The translations under genes were made by a program, and so were the position numbers. 36,283 nucleotides of DNA. Source: Acidobacteria subdivision 13 bacterium RH2 MAG17b (GTDB lineage Bacteria; Acidobacteriota; Terriglobia; UBA7540). How positions within the stretch are numbered: position 1 is the first letter of the stretch; every line of letters begins with the position of its first letter. The stretch covers positions 1 through 36,283 of the forward strand of contig NFUN01000033.1 in assembly GCA_002197525.1 (NCBI GenBank), given 5' to 3'. Shown one piece after another: positions 6,909 to 15,052 of this stretch. The notes beneath the pieces are model-generated. The model did not search any database. It saw nothing but the letters and a program-made list of their open reading frames with translations, and had not been told where the DNA came from.

Positions 6909-8096
6909 ATGAAGACTTTCCGGTATCTCGTCCTGTTGGCGGTGTTTCGCGCGACGCGGAGCATAGCAGCGGGAATGATCTCCATCGCCTTCCCTTACCT
7001 CATCCTCACCACGCTCCACAAATCACCGCTGGTTCTAGGACTGCTCTATATCGCTGGCGCCATTGCTACTGCCGGGCTGGGATTAGCCGCTGGTTTTCTG
7101 ACTGATATCTGGGGGCAGAAGAAAACCCTCTTCCTCGTGGGACTCTTGCTGCCTTTGAGCGCCGGCATCGTATTCTTATCGACCCATCTTTGGCCTCTTG
7201 CCCTCGCCAGCGCAATCGGAGGATATTCGGCAACCGGCTCGCTGACAGGAGGCGGAGTAGGAGGCGCCGCCCAGCCGATCCAGATCGTAGCGCTCGCCCA
7301 CCTGACCACCTCGGAAAACCGGACTTCGGTTCTCTCGATCTTCACCTTCATGAGCGGCGCTTTCGCCGCCCTGGGAGCATTGTCGGCCCGTGTTTTTAAC
7401 GTTCACAACGTCTTTCTGGCCGCCGCCCTAATCGCCTTTGCTGGTTTGGCATGCGTTTTCCCTATTCACTTCCAAGAATACAGGGGCAACCCCCGGCGGT
7501 TAAGCAGCCTGCGCGTGATCGGCAAGTTCACGGTAACGGGAGCGCTTAATGGATTCGCGGCCGGCCTGGTCATGCCCTTTCTGATTCCGTTCTTTGTCAT
7601 CGTCTATCACGTTCCCGAATCTCAGATGTCGGTTTACGGATTCATTTCCGGGGCGCTCGCTTCCTCAGCCTTGCTGTTCGCGCCACGCCTGGAAAGACTT
7701 TGGGGATTCGTTAACCTGATTGGGATTACACGGGGAGTAGGAATCATCCTGATTCTTCTGCTGCCGCTCGTCCACTTTTTTCCGCTTGCCCTTTTCGTGT
7801 ACTTCGTTACTCCGGCCCTGCGCGTTGTGGCCGCGCCGGTGCAGCAGAGCGCGATCACGGGATTAGTGAACTTCGATGAAGTCGGCCGGGCTCTCGGTCT
7901 GAATCAGATAGCGCGCCTCACGTCATCCTCAGGAGCAATCGCCTTTACCGGTTACATGTTCAATATCTCGGAGATTGGCCTGCCTTTTTACGTGTATGCC
8001 GCAATCATGGCGCTCAATATCGCTCTCTATTTCCGCTTCTTCAAGCCGCTCGAAAATCGCAAGAGCAGGCAACCCGAGATTCCGAATCCAGGTTAG
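6909..8096 (+). CDS. MFS transporter
   Basis: A 395-residue inner-membrane protein with about twelve hydrophobic segments, split into two halves by a loop after PIHFQEYRGNPRR (about residue 190). The family A-like loop motif is visible between segments 2 and 3 as GFLTDIWGQKK. The Major Facilitator Superfamily moves sugars, drugs or organic acids by proton coupling; the substrate is not readable here. The frame is open from 6831, but those extra 26 residues are polar and arginine-rich, so the ATG at 6909, directly before the first membrane segment, is the better start. No partner gene indicates the cargo. Confidence 0.85.
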   Translation: MKTFRYLVLLAVFRATRSIAAGMISIAFPYLILTTLHKSPLVLGLLYIAGAIATAGLGLAAGFLTDIWGQKKTLFLVGLLLPLSAGIVFLSTHLWPLALASAIGGYSATGSLTGGGVGGAAQPIQIVALAHLTTSENRTSVLSIFTFMSGAFAALGALSARVFNVHNVFLAAALIAFAGLACVFPIHFQEYRGNPRRLSSLRVIGKFTVTGALNGFAAGLVMPFLIPFFVIVYHVPESQMSVYGFISGALASSALLFAPRLERLWGFVNLIGITRGVGIILILLLPLVHFFPLALFVYFVTPALRVVAAPVQQSAITGLVNFDEVGRALGLNQIARLTSSSGAIAFTGYMFNISEIGLPFYVYAAIMALNIALYFRFFKPLENRKSRQPEIPNPG

Positions 8097-8125
8097 AATG
8101 CATCTTTGCGTCACGTGTCCTTCCG

Positions 8126-8659
8126 ATGGTAATCCTCGATTTTGGATGCGGGAAAAAGAAACAGGAGCCGGGGGCGATCGGCGTGGACCGCGAACGCGGG
8201 GCGGCGGCTGACGTCCTTGCTGATCTCAGCCGTTTTCCCTGGCCGCTGGCTGATGCCTGCGCTGACCGCATCCACCTTTCCCATTTCCTGGAACACCAGC
8301 CGGATATCCTCCGCGTAATGGCGGAAGTGCATCGCATCGCCAGGCCGGGCGCGGAAGTTATCGCCGTTACTCCTCATTACAGCTCGCCCGATTCATTCAC
8401 CGACCCCACTCATGTTCACCACCTGGGCTACCACAGTTTCGACTACTTCGTGAATGATAGCTTCCAGGACTTCACCTACAACGCAGGCGGATTCCAGATT
8501 GTCGAGCGCCGCCTCAACTTCGGCGGCAACCTGCTGCTCGACGGACTGGGCCGCCTGCTAGCCGCCATCTCGATCGACTTCTATGAAAAGCATTTCGCCT
8601 GGGTCTTCCCTGCCCGCAATCTATACTGCAAGCTCGCCGTCGTGAAACAAAGTGGCTAA
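8126..8659 (+). CDS. SAM-dependent methyltransferase (class I, type 11-like)
   Basis: A 177-residue protein that opens directly with motif I, VILDFGCGKKK. IGVDRERGAAADVLADL (motif II) and ADRIHLSHFLEH (motif III/IV region) follow, as in small type-11 methyltransferases of the kind found with surface-glycan genes. The usual helix before motif I is missing, so either the true start lies earlier in another frame or the family is compact. No ribosome binding site is clear. The stop codon TAA is formed by the left end of the adjacent IS630 element; without the element the codon would be TAG, so the protein is not shortened. The substrate is unknown. Confidence 0.75.
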   Translation: MVILDFGCGKKKQEPGAIGVDRERGAAADVLADLSRFPWPLADACADRIHLSHFLEHQPDILRVMAEVHRIARPGAEVIAVTPHYSSPDSFTDPTHVHHLGYHSFDYFVNDSFQDFTYNAGGFQIVERRLNFGGNLLLDGLGRLLAAISIDFYEKHFAWVFPARNLYCKLAVVKQSG

Positions 8660-9804
8660 TGTCCCGTCCCACTTAATTATTTACAATTGGGGCCGCCAGG
8701 GCGTATAATGCCGGGCATGTTCACCCCCGCTGCGGCAGCAAGTCTTTCGGAAGAGGAAAGGCACGAACTGGAGAAATGGACACGCGCCGGCACCTCCACG
8801 GTGCGACTGGCGCGCCGGTGCCGAGTGATTCTGTTGGCGGCGCAGGGCTTGCCTAATCGGGCCATCGCCCGCCAAACCGGCATCTCCCGACCCACGGTGT
8901 TAGCTATCCGAAAGCGTTTTACGGCGGGCGGCGTGGAAGCCCTGCGGCGCGACCGGCAACGGCATCGTTCCCGACGCCGAGTGACGCCCGAGTTGGAGCA
9001 GCGGGTGCTCGATCTCACCTTGCGGACTCGTCCTCCCGACGCCACCCAGTGGAGCACGCGGCGTCTGGCCCGAGAACTGGGCATGGCCCGCATGAGTGTG
9101 CATCGGGTCTGGCAGCGCCATGATTTGCAGCCGCATCGCGTGGAGAAGTTCAAGCTCTCCAACGACCCGCACTTTGAAGAGAAAGTGCGCGACGTGGTGG
9201 GTCTATACCTGAACCCTCCGGATCGTGCGCTGGTGCTTTGCGTGGATGAGAAGAGCCAGATTCAGGCCCTGAACCGCACCGCTCCGCTTCTGCCGCTGCG
9301 ACCCGGTTTGCCCGAGCGTCAGACTCACGACTACGAGCGGCACGGCACCACCACGCTGTTCGCCGCCTTCAACATTTTGACCGGCAAAGTGATCGGTCAA
9401 TGTCTGCCGCGTCATCGCGGCCGTGAGTTCGTGAAATTCCTCAGCCAGGTGGAGAAGGAAGTGCCGCCCCAACTGGACGCGCACTTGATTATGGACAACG
9501 ACAGCACCCACAAGAGCCCTCCCGTCCAGCGCTGGCTCAAGCCCAAGAAGCGGCAGCGGTTTCACTTCCATTTCACCCCCACCAGTAGTTCCTGGCTCAA
9601 TCAACTGGAACGCTGGTTTGCGGAGATCACTCGAAAACAAATCCGACGGGGCAGCTTCACGAGCGTCCACGAACTGGAGACTGCCATCTATCACTATTTG
9701 GCGACTTGGAACGAGAAGCCTTCACCCTTCGTTTGGACCGCCACCGCCGATGTCATCCTCCACAAGGTGAAACGTTGTAAAGAATTGGCTGGGACAGAAC
9801 ACTA
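8657..9804 (+). mobile_element. IS630-family insertion sequence, apparently complete
   Basis: The element is bounded by a TA on each side (8657-8658 and 9803-9804), the target duplication typical of IS630/Tc1 elements. The terminal inverted repeats start at 8659 and, reversed, at 9802. They match at 21 of 28 positions, with shared blocks GTCCCA, AATT and TTTACAA. One intact transposase gene fills it. Both the target methyltransferase stop and the transposase stop lie on the duplicated TA. The ends have diverged noticeably from each other. Confidence 0.88.
8680..8709 (+). promoter_or_regulatory. Transposase promoter, -35 inside the left terminal repeat
   Basis: TTTACA (8680-8685), 18 bases, then a perfect TATAAT (8704-8709). 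The -35 is part of the conserved inner block of the terminal inverted repeat. Transcription would begin at about 8716, almost exactly at the ATG at 8717, so the message is probably leaderless. Confidence 0.6.
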
Positions 9805-9805
9805 G
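8717..9805 (+). CDS. IS630-family transposase
   Basis: A 362-residue transposase. Residues 1-135 contain two helix-turn-helix regions (PNRAIARQTGISRPTVLAI and a second around RRLARELGMARMSVHRVW). The DDE nuclease domain follows: Asp177 in LCVDEKSQ, Asp260 in LIMDNDSTH, and Glu298 in NQLERWFAEI. All three acidic residues and the length are normal, so it may be active. ATG 8717 was chosen because the perfect -10 box overlaps the alternative ATG at 8708, and the TTG at 8687 lies upstream of it. It cuts and pastes its element into TA dinucleotides. Confidence 0.92.
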   Translation: MFTPAAAASLSEEERHELEKWTRAGTSTVRLARRCRVILLAAQGLPNRAIARQTGISRPTVLAIRKRFTAGGVEALRRDRQRHRSRRRVTPELEQRVLDLTLRTRPPDATQWSTRRLARELGMARMSVHRVWQRHDLQPHRVEKFKLSNDPHFEEKVRDVVGLYLNPPDRALVLCVDEKSQIQALNRTAPLLPLRPGLPERQTHDYERHGTTTLFAAFNILTGKVIGQCLPRHRGREFVKFLSQVEKEVPPQLDAHLIMDNDSTHKSPPVQRWLKPKKRQRFHFHFTPTSSSWLNQLERWFAEITRKQIRRGSFTSVHELETAIYHYLATWNEKPSPFVWTATADVILHKVKRCKELAGTEH

Positions 9806-9815
9806 CGTTATTTTC

Positions 9816-9845
9816 CTTCTGGCTGGCGGTCGCGTGAGCCAGAAG
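9816..9845. other. Stem-loop just outside the IS element
   Basis: CTTCTGGCT (9816-9824) is perfectly complementary to AGCCAGAAG (9837-9845), with a 12-base loop. No T-run follows on either strand. It lies just beyond the methyltransferase stop as that locus would have been before the insertion, so it may have been part of that gene's 3' region. Confidence 0.35.
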
Positions 9846-10050
9846 TGCCGGCGAGATGAGGTTGAAACGGCATTGAGTCTGGCGTATGCTAGGTGCGCTT
9901 GGGTTCCGGCGAGCGCGGAAATGGATTCACGGTTCTCAAGGCCGGAGTCCGCCAGGGCTCAGGGCCATGCCCTGAGAAAAGCCAGTTTTTTTCTGAACGC
10001 GGTAATTGGTAAAGCCACATCCGCCTTAAGACTCGAGGAAAGGTTTAGCC

Positions 10051-13000
10051 ATGAAACCTCCTTGCTCTCCGTCGGCATTTTTTCTGGCGGTTTTCCTGCC
10101 TTTGTATTCGTGCTTGCCTGGGAGCGCCTGGGGCAAAGCTCCGCATTTTCCCTCAAACACACCTAGCGTGGCGCAATCTTCCCAGAAAGACCCTCCGGCA
10201 TCCTCGGCCAGCATCACTGTTCCAGGTCCTCTACGCTCAGTCCTGCGCATGGCTGCCATCAGCCAGAAGGTCTCCCCGGACGAGGTCCTACCTCTTCTAG
10301 CCCGCAATGCGGCCATGGAAGGTTATGGCTGGCGCGGTAAGACCCCACACCCCACCGAATATCTCATGCTATTGGAAGGTTATCTGAAACACGCCAAAGA
10401 ATTGATGGCGCTGGCTGGCCCGGAGCACATCATCCGTGTTTCCAATTGCAGCGAGGCGCAGCCGCTGCTGAAGATCCTCGGCTACCGGCTCCTGCAACCC
10501 TGTGGGCCCAACACTTCGGTGGAAACTGCCAATCCAAAACGGGCTTTTCTTACCGTCGACTCGGGATTCCCTCTGACAGAGTTGGTAGAAAAACTTCAGG
10601 AGGGCAAGCCCTTCGCCTATCCATTCCCCACCTCATACGTCCCGATACTCTTTAATTCAGGGGTTTGGACCGCGGCTGAAAAGGACAGAATAGAACACAA
10701 AAAAGAGAGAAAAATTAAAGACAACGATATCCTTAACGCCTTCGTGCGCGATCCCGCCTTGGCCCGCCTGTACTGGGCGCTCGCTCAGATGGATGCCAAT
10801 ACCGCAGCGTATTTGCGGCAATCTCCGGGACTCGAGAAACTCATCCCCTTGGCCGCTGTCCTCGACTTCTACGGCAGCCGCATTTACATCCGGTCTGGAC
10901 GCGTGGTTGTACCGGGGGGAATTCCCGCAGAATCGGCCTGGAAGAGTCTTGTGGGGTCCAGCCCGGAGTCGCCAAGCGCATTCATAACCCGCTTGCTCCG
11001 TAAAGACCAAGGCTGGCTGGCAGCCTATTTTGACGCCTTATCACGGGTCAGCGGAGCCCCGCAGGCCTACTTCACCGAACGTCGCCGTCTGCGCCTCTTC
11101 TATCAAGCGCTGCGAGGACGACACGCTTCTCCCGGCGCAGCGAGGCCGGTATTCCGGCCGAATGCAGGGCTCTTGCTTCTAGTGACCCAGTTCCAGTTGG
11201 ATCCCACGGGCCAGCCCTCCATCCCCGGGAATTTGGAAGTATGGAAGGAAATCTTCCGCGGTGAACGCAAAAGCAACTCCAAGACTGTCCGGCTGTGGGC
11301 CAAGCGTGCGGCGGGATGGAACAACCCCGGTCAGTTGGTGGCAAGCATGTTCGCCATATCCAGGGTGAGCTCGGAAACCAGTCCGCTGCAAATTTACCTG
11401 GCATTGAGCGACATAAACAGGGGGCGGATTCCGGACCAACGCCTGGCTCCCCAAACCGCCCTTCTGCTGGGGGAGAAGTTCTCGCAGTTCGGCGGCCAGT
11501 ATCCTATTTTTTCCGAGTTTCACGCTTTGAACGACGCCTCCATCATCCGGTTTCTCAGCGTGGCGGAATCACTTGACGGCATCCACGAACGCACACTGAG
11601 AGCCGACGCGCTGGGCATTATGCAAGCCAACGTTGGTCTTTGGCAAATCCTGGCCAGGCAGGGGCAGATCCCAACCGAAAATTGGAACGAATCCTGGCAG
11701 CAAGTCATCGATCCCTTTGCCAGTATCCGTTCCTCAGTCCAGCTTGTCGATGCAGCCCGAAGATCTCTCGGCGAACTGTTGCGGGCCGCAGCCGGTACGC
11801 CTCGCCTCTCCCAGGATGAGATCATTACCTTGCTTGCTGGCCCTAACCAAACCAGCCCGGAAGGGCAAGCGGTGAAGGCAGAGCTTGCCGGTAAAATCCG
11901 CGCAGTCCTGGAGGCCCAACGCCTTGTTTCACTGGACACCCTATTCGCGCTAGACGATGACCTGAAGCGAATGACTCCAGGGGAGCCCATGCCCCAGAGG
12001 CTGGTCCGATTGGCCGGGGACCTTCGGGAGTTCCGAACGCCAAAGCCGCTTTTCACGAGCAGTGAAAGAGCCGATTGGAGTTATGGGCTTTATAGTAATC
12101 CTCACATCCAGGCCGAGACGGCAACGGATTTGGTCAAGACCGTCAAGTTATCACGCTCTGCCAAAGAACTTGCTGCGGCTCGCGGCCAGCTTATCCCATT
12201 CCTTCGGGACACTTTGGTGGGACTGAACTATGCCTACTATCAGCCGCCTGGATCTCATCTGCTCTACAATGACCCGCTTTTGGTCCGATCCCATGATTTT
12301 TCAGACCAAATGTTTATGGGGGAAGGACAAGGCTGGAAAACTCCGAGTGTAGTTGGCCGCGGTTGGACCGCGAGCGGCGGCGTCCATCTGGACGGGTCGT
12401 TGGCAGACCTGCCTTACGCGTTAGCGGAAGTAGAACAAGACTTCATTGTTCCCCAAAACGTCCAAGCCCTGATCTGGGAGGACTTGGCGCCGACCCTTCT
12501 GACGGACTCCGTTGTGCCACGGTGGTGGCGGGTGACCCGGAATGAACTTCACGCCGTCGCCCTATATCAACAATCCGGAGAGGAGCTTTTAGCAGCCGCT
12601 TCGAAGAATGAGAAACTGCGCCAACAGGCGATGAACATACTCTCCGATCGCATGTCGCCTCGTAGGTGTGCGCAAGTGGACGAGGCTCTTCGCGCCGGGC
12701 TCCCTGAAGGGGCCTTATCCCAGTTGACGCCGGCGGACACTTTTTACTTGGCGGCGGAGTTTATGCAAAGATTTCCGGACGACGCCAACAAATGGGGGCA
12801 AGCCGCGCAGGAACTGGAGCAACTTTCGCAACGTTATCCGAAGGAAGTCAGTTGGGAGCGGCTGTCGAAGGATTTTGGAGCGCCTCATCCTGCGCTTGCG
12901 CAGACGTACGCCCGTGAGATGCTAAATGTGCAGCCTTTTCCCAGTTTTTTGGGTTACTCCAGCCGCCTGCTGGCCGAGTCATGGGAATCCAATAACTTAT

Positions 13001-13212
13001 ACTGGGCCCGCCTGGCGGACGAAAACGGCTATTCCCCTGTGATGCTTAACCTCTTGATTCCCGAGCTAACGCGCCATATGGTCGCGAACATATTTGCCAC
13101 TGACCTGGAGGATCGGCCCGCGATTCTCCGCGCTTTGCGGCAAACGGGTGAAGAATTTCGCGCAGGTAAGTTTGCCTCCTTGCCGGGGGGCAGAGCCGCT
13201 TCGGGACTTTGA
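10051..13212 (+). CDS. Large exported protein of unknown function, 1053 aa
   Basis: I do not recognise this protein. It begins with a signal sequence (hydrophobic at about 8-25, then GSAWG); Cys20 in LYSC could be a lipoprotein site, though the box is imperfect. The rest is mostly soluble and looks largely helical, with many Leu/Ala/Arg-rich stretches and aromatic patches (YYQPPGSHLLYNDPLL near 730). It has no repeated unit, membrane segment or catalytic motif I can name. GAGGAAAGG before the ATG supports the start. It precedes the VWFA-related gene by 81 bases in the same direction, so the two probably form one unit. Confidence 0.8.
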   Translation: MKPPCSPSAFFLAVFLPLYSCLPGSAWGKAPHFPSNTPSVAQSSQKDPPASSASITVPGPLRSVLRMAAISQKVSPDEVLPLLARNAAMEGYGWRGKTPHPTEYLMLLEGYLKHAKELMALAGPEHIIRVSNCSEAQPLLKILGYRLLQPCGPNTSVETANPKRAFLTVDSGFPLTELVEKLQEGKPFAYPFPTSYVPILFNSGVWTAAEKDRIEHKKERKIKDNDILNAFVRDPALARLYWALAQMDANTAAYLRQSPGLEKLIPLAAVLDFYGSRIYIRSGRVVVPGGIPAESAWKSLVGSSPESPSAFITRLLRKDQGWLAAYFDALSRVSGAPQAYFTERRRLRLFYQALRGRHASPGAARPVFRPNAGLLLLVTQFQLDPTGQPSIPGNLEVWKEIFRGERKSNSKTVRLWAKRAAGWNNPGQLVASMFAISRVSSETSPLQIYLALSDINRGRIPDQRLAPQTALLLGEKFSQFGGQYPIFSEFHALNDASIIRFLSVAESLDGIHERTLRADALGIMQANVGLWQILARQGQIPTENWNESWQQVIDPFASIRSSVQLVDAARRSLGELLRAAAGTPRLSQDEIITLLAGPNQTSPEGQAVKAELAGKIRAVLEAQRLVSLDTLFALDDDLKRMTPGEPMPQRLVRLAGDLREFRTPKPLFTSSERADWSYGLYSNPHIQAETATDLVKTVKLSRSAKELAAARGQLIPFLRDTLVGLNYAYYQPPGSHLLYNDPLLVRSHDFSDQMFMGEGQGWKTPSVVGRGWTASGGVHLDGSLADLPYALAEVEQDFIVPQNVQALIWEDLAPTLLTDSVVPRWWRVTRNELHAVALYQQSGEELLAAASKNEKLRQQAMNILSDRMSPRRCAQVDEALRAGLPEGALSQLTPADTFYLAAEFMQRFPDDANKWGQAAQELEQLSQRYPKEVSWERLSKDFGAPHPALAQTYAREMLNVQPFPSFLGYSSRLLAESWESNNLYWARLADENGYSPVMLNLLIPELTRHMVANIFATDLEDRPAILRALRQTGEEFRAGKFASLPGGRAASGL

Positions 13213-13293
13213 GGATTGTCTTTGCGCCTATAGAACCTTTGAAAGGCCTAGCCCGCACCGGGAGAAGCGGCGAGGCGGATGGCAGGATAACCT

Positions 13294-14322
13294 ATGGCGA
13301 AACAGCGTTATCTGTTGCTGTTAACTTTTCTGATTGCGTTTCCCGGTGCTGCACTTCGCATGACTGCGCAGACCTTCGATGCTGTACGGCCCGTCATTCG
13401 CAGAACGGTCGATTTGGTGCAGTTGGATGTAGCGGTGACGGACAAGAAAGGGCATTACATAAGCGGCCTCCAGCCATGGAACTTTGCAGTTTATGAGGAT
13501 GGGATTTTGGAAAAACTCGACACCTTTGGAGAAGAGAACGAAGCTCCGCGAACTGTGGCCGAATTTTCGCCGCGTGTAGACAAGCGGAAGACAGTGAAGT
13601 CTGACCCAATCCTAGCCTCTTCTCCGGGAGCTGGCCACAGTGTTTTTGTCCTCTTCGATACCAGCAATTACATGTACCGGGGATTTGTCTTCGCACAGGA
13701 TGCTATCGCCGAATTCGTCCAGTCTCTGGATCATCGAGACCGGGTGGCGTTTTATTCCTACAGCCGCGACCTTTCGCGAGGTTCTCTGCTCACTTCCGAC
13801 CGTATACGGGTCTTGCGCGCGGTCCGGGCGACTGTGGCCGGAGACTCCGCCGCCCTTTATAATTCCCTGTTGTTGACTCTCGAGGATGCCGCCCAGTTTT
13901 CAGGCAGAAAAGTGGTGGTGGTCTTTTCCAACGGCCCTGACAACGCCAGCGTGGTTGCGCCGGAGAACGTTCTCGATCTCGCCCAGTCGGAAGGAGTCCC
14001 CATTTACATGATCAGCGCCCAGAAAGGCAAAGTAGACCCGGTTTCAGCCGTTACCTTTGAACGTGTGAGCGCCCGCACAGGCGGTAAAGCTTATTCGGCC
14101 AGGAATTGGGAAGACGAGCAGAAAGCTTTCGCTTCAATCCGGGATGACTTGGCGCACCTCTACTCGCTCAGCTACTACCCGCAGCCAAATCCCAATCGCG
14201 GCTGGCGCAAGATCACGGTCAAATTGGTGGGCGTACACTTAAAAAAATACCATATCCGAACAAGGAGCGGCTATCGCCCAGAGGCGGTCCGGCTCGCTGG
14301 GGAGATGATTCCGACCCCCTAA
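13294..14322 (+). CDS. VWFA-related Acidobacterial domain protein
   Basis: A 342-residue exported protein (signal peptide to about residue 25) of the von Willebrand factor A-related family that is expanded in Acidobacteria. A beta-rich N-terminal part carries VQLDVAVTDKKGHYISGL and FAVYEDG, usual for the family. The A domain follows from about 115 to 300, and YYPQPNPNRGWRKITVKL leads to the typical end RTRSGYRP. The metal-site motif, normally DxSxS, reads DTSNY (Asp122, Ser124). The later S-D-G position reads SNG, so metal binding is probably weakened. It is likely a protein-protein binding module in the periplasm, perhaps with the 1053-residue protein upstream. Confidence 0.88.
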   Translation: MAKQRYLLLLTFLIAFPGAALRMTAQTFDAVRPVIRRTVDLVQLDVAVTDKKGHYISGLQPWNFAVYEDGILEKLDTFGEENEAPRTVAEFSPRVDKRKTVKSDPILASSPGAGHSVFVLFDTSNYMYRGFVFAQDAIAEFVQSLDHRDRVAFYSYSRDLSRGSLLTSDRIRVLRAVRATVAGDSAALYNSLLLTLEDAAQFSGRKVVVVFSNGPDNASVVAPENVLDLAQSEGVPIYMISAQKGKVDPVSAVTFERVSARTGGKAYSARNWEDEQKAFASIRDDLAHLYSLSYYPQPNPNRGWRKITVKLVGVHLKKYHIRTRSGYRPEAVRLAGEMIPTP

Positions 14323-14470
14323 GGTGCAGGCGCGCACTTCCCGGTAATTTTCACATTTTCCCCTTGCCAGGGCATCGCTGCATCGCGCAATTAACAGTTC
14401 GCCCACGGCACATGAGTTAAGGATGTTCGCGGCCTAAAATCGAAGCATACCAAGGACGTCTGTAGTAAAA

Positions 14471-14483
14471 TGAAACCGTTTCA
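14471..14483. promoter_or_regulatory. Operator-like palindrome TGAAACCGTTTCA
   Basis: Two perfect 6-base arms, TGAAAC and GTTTCA, stand around a single C, in the 274-base gap before the molybdenum hydroxylase genes and overlapping an A/T-rich possible -10 (TAAAAT). The sequence resembles LacI-family operators. The coding genes start 114 bases downstream. Confidence 0.35.
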
Positions 14484-14596
14484 AAACCCGCAAGCGCTTG
14501 GATCAAATTCGGGCGCAGTCACGCGATGCTTGAGGAAAACAAGAACGCACAATAATCAGCGTATCAGTTGCGTTGATCCGAATTGAGGTAAAAGCC

Positions 14597-15052
14597 ATGA
14601 TCAGTGTCAAGGTAAACGGCGTTGAGCGTTCCTTCAATGGCGATCCCGGAATGCCGCTGTTGTGGTACTTGCGTGATGAGCTGGGGCTGACCGGGACCAA
14701 GTTTGGCTGCGGCGTGGCGCTTTGCGGCGCTTGCACGGTACACCAAAACGGGGAGGCGATCCGGTCCTGCGCGGTGCCCATGAGCAACGTGGCAGGCAAG
14801 GAAATCACGACGATCGAAGGCCTCTCCCAGAATGGCCTGCATCCGGTCCAAAAAGCGTGGATGCAGGTTAATGTACCCCAGTGCGGCTACTGCCAAGCCG
14901 GGCAGATCATGCAGGCTGTCGCGTTATTGAGCAGCAAGAAAAAGCCCACCGACCAGGAGATCGATGACGCGATGAGCGGCAACATTTGCCGCTGCGGAAC
15001 CTACCAGCGAATTCGTGCCGCGATCAAGGCGGCTGCGGAGGAAACAGCATGA
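14597..15052 (+). CDS. (2Fe-2S) subunit of an isoquinoline 1-oxidoreductase-type molybdenum hydroxylase
   Basis: A 151-residue iron-sulfur protein that passes electrons from the molybdenum centre. The plant-type cluster ligands are Cys38, Cys43, Cys46 and Cys58 ([13 protein letters not shown]). The second cluster of the xanthine dehydrogenase family is Cys96, Cys99, Cys131 and Cys133 (CGYCQAGQ and CRCGTY). ATG 14597 was chosen over the TTG at 14573 because TGAGG lies just before it and the protein then begins as in the family. Its end overlaps the large subunit by four bases (ATGA). It has no signal peptide, so it probably rides out of the cell with the Tat-exported partner. Confidence 0.92.
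   Translation: MISVKVNGVERSFNGDPGMPLLWYLRDELGLTGTKFGCGVALCGACTVHQNGEAIRSCAVPMSNVAGKEITTIEGLSQNGLHPVQKAWMQVNVPQCGYCQAGQIMQAVALLSSKKKPTDQEIDDAMSGNICRCGTYQRIRAAIKAAAEETA

Noticed and set aside
9958-9992. A terminator: the CTCAGGGC/GCCCTGAG hairpin followed by a T-run.
   Set aside because: The seven T residues begin about ten bases after the stem, too far for an intrinsic terminator, and no gene ends just before it on this strand apart from the transposase 150 bases away.
9834-10166. An open frame between the IS element and the 1053-residue gene.
   Set aside because: It runs into the signal-peptide region of the larger gene in another frame, and has no ribosome binding site or motif.
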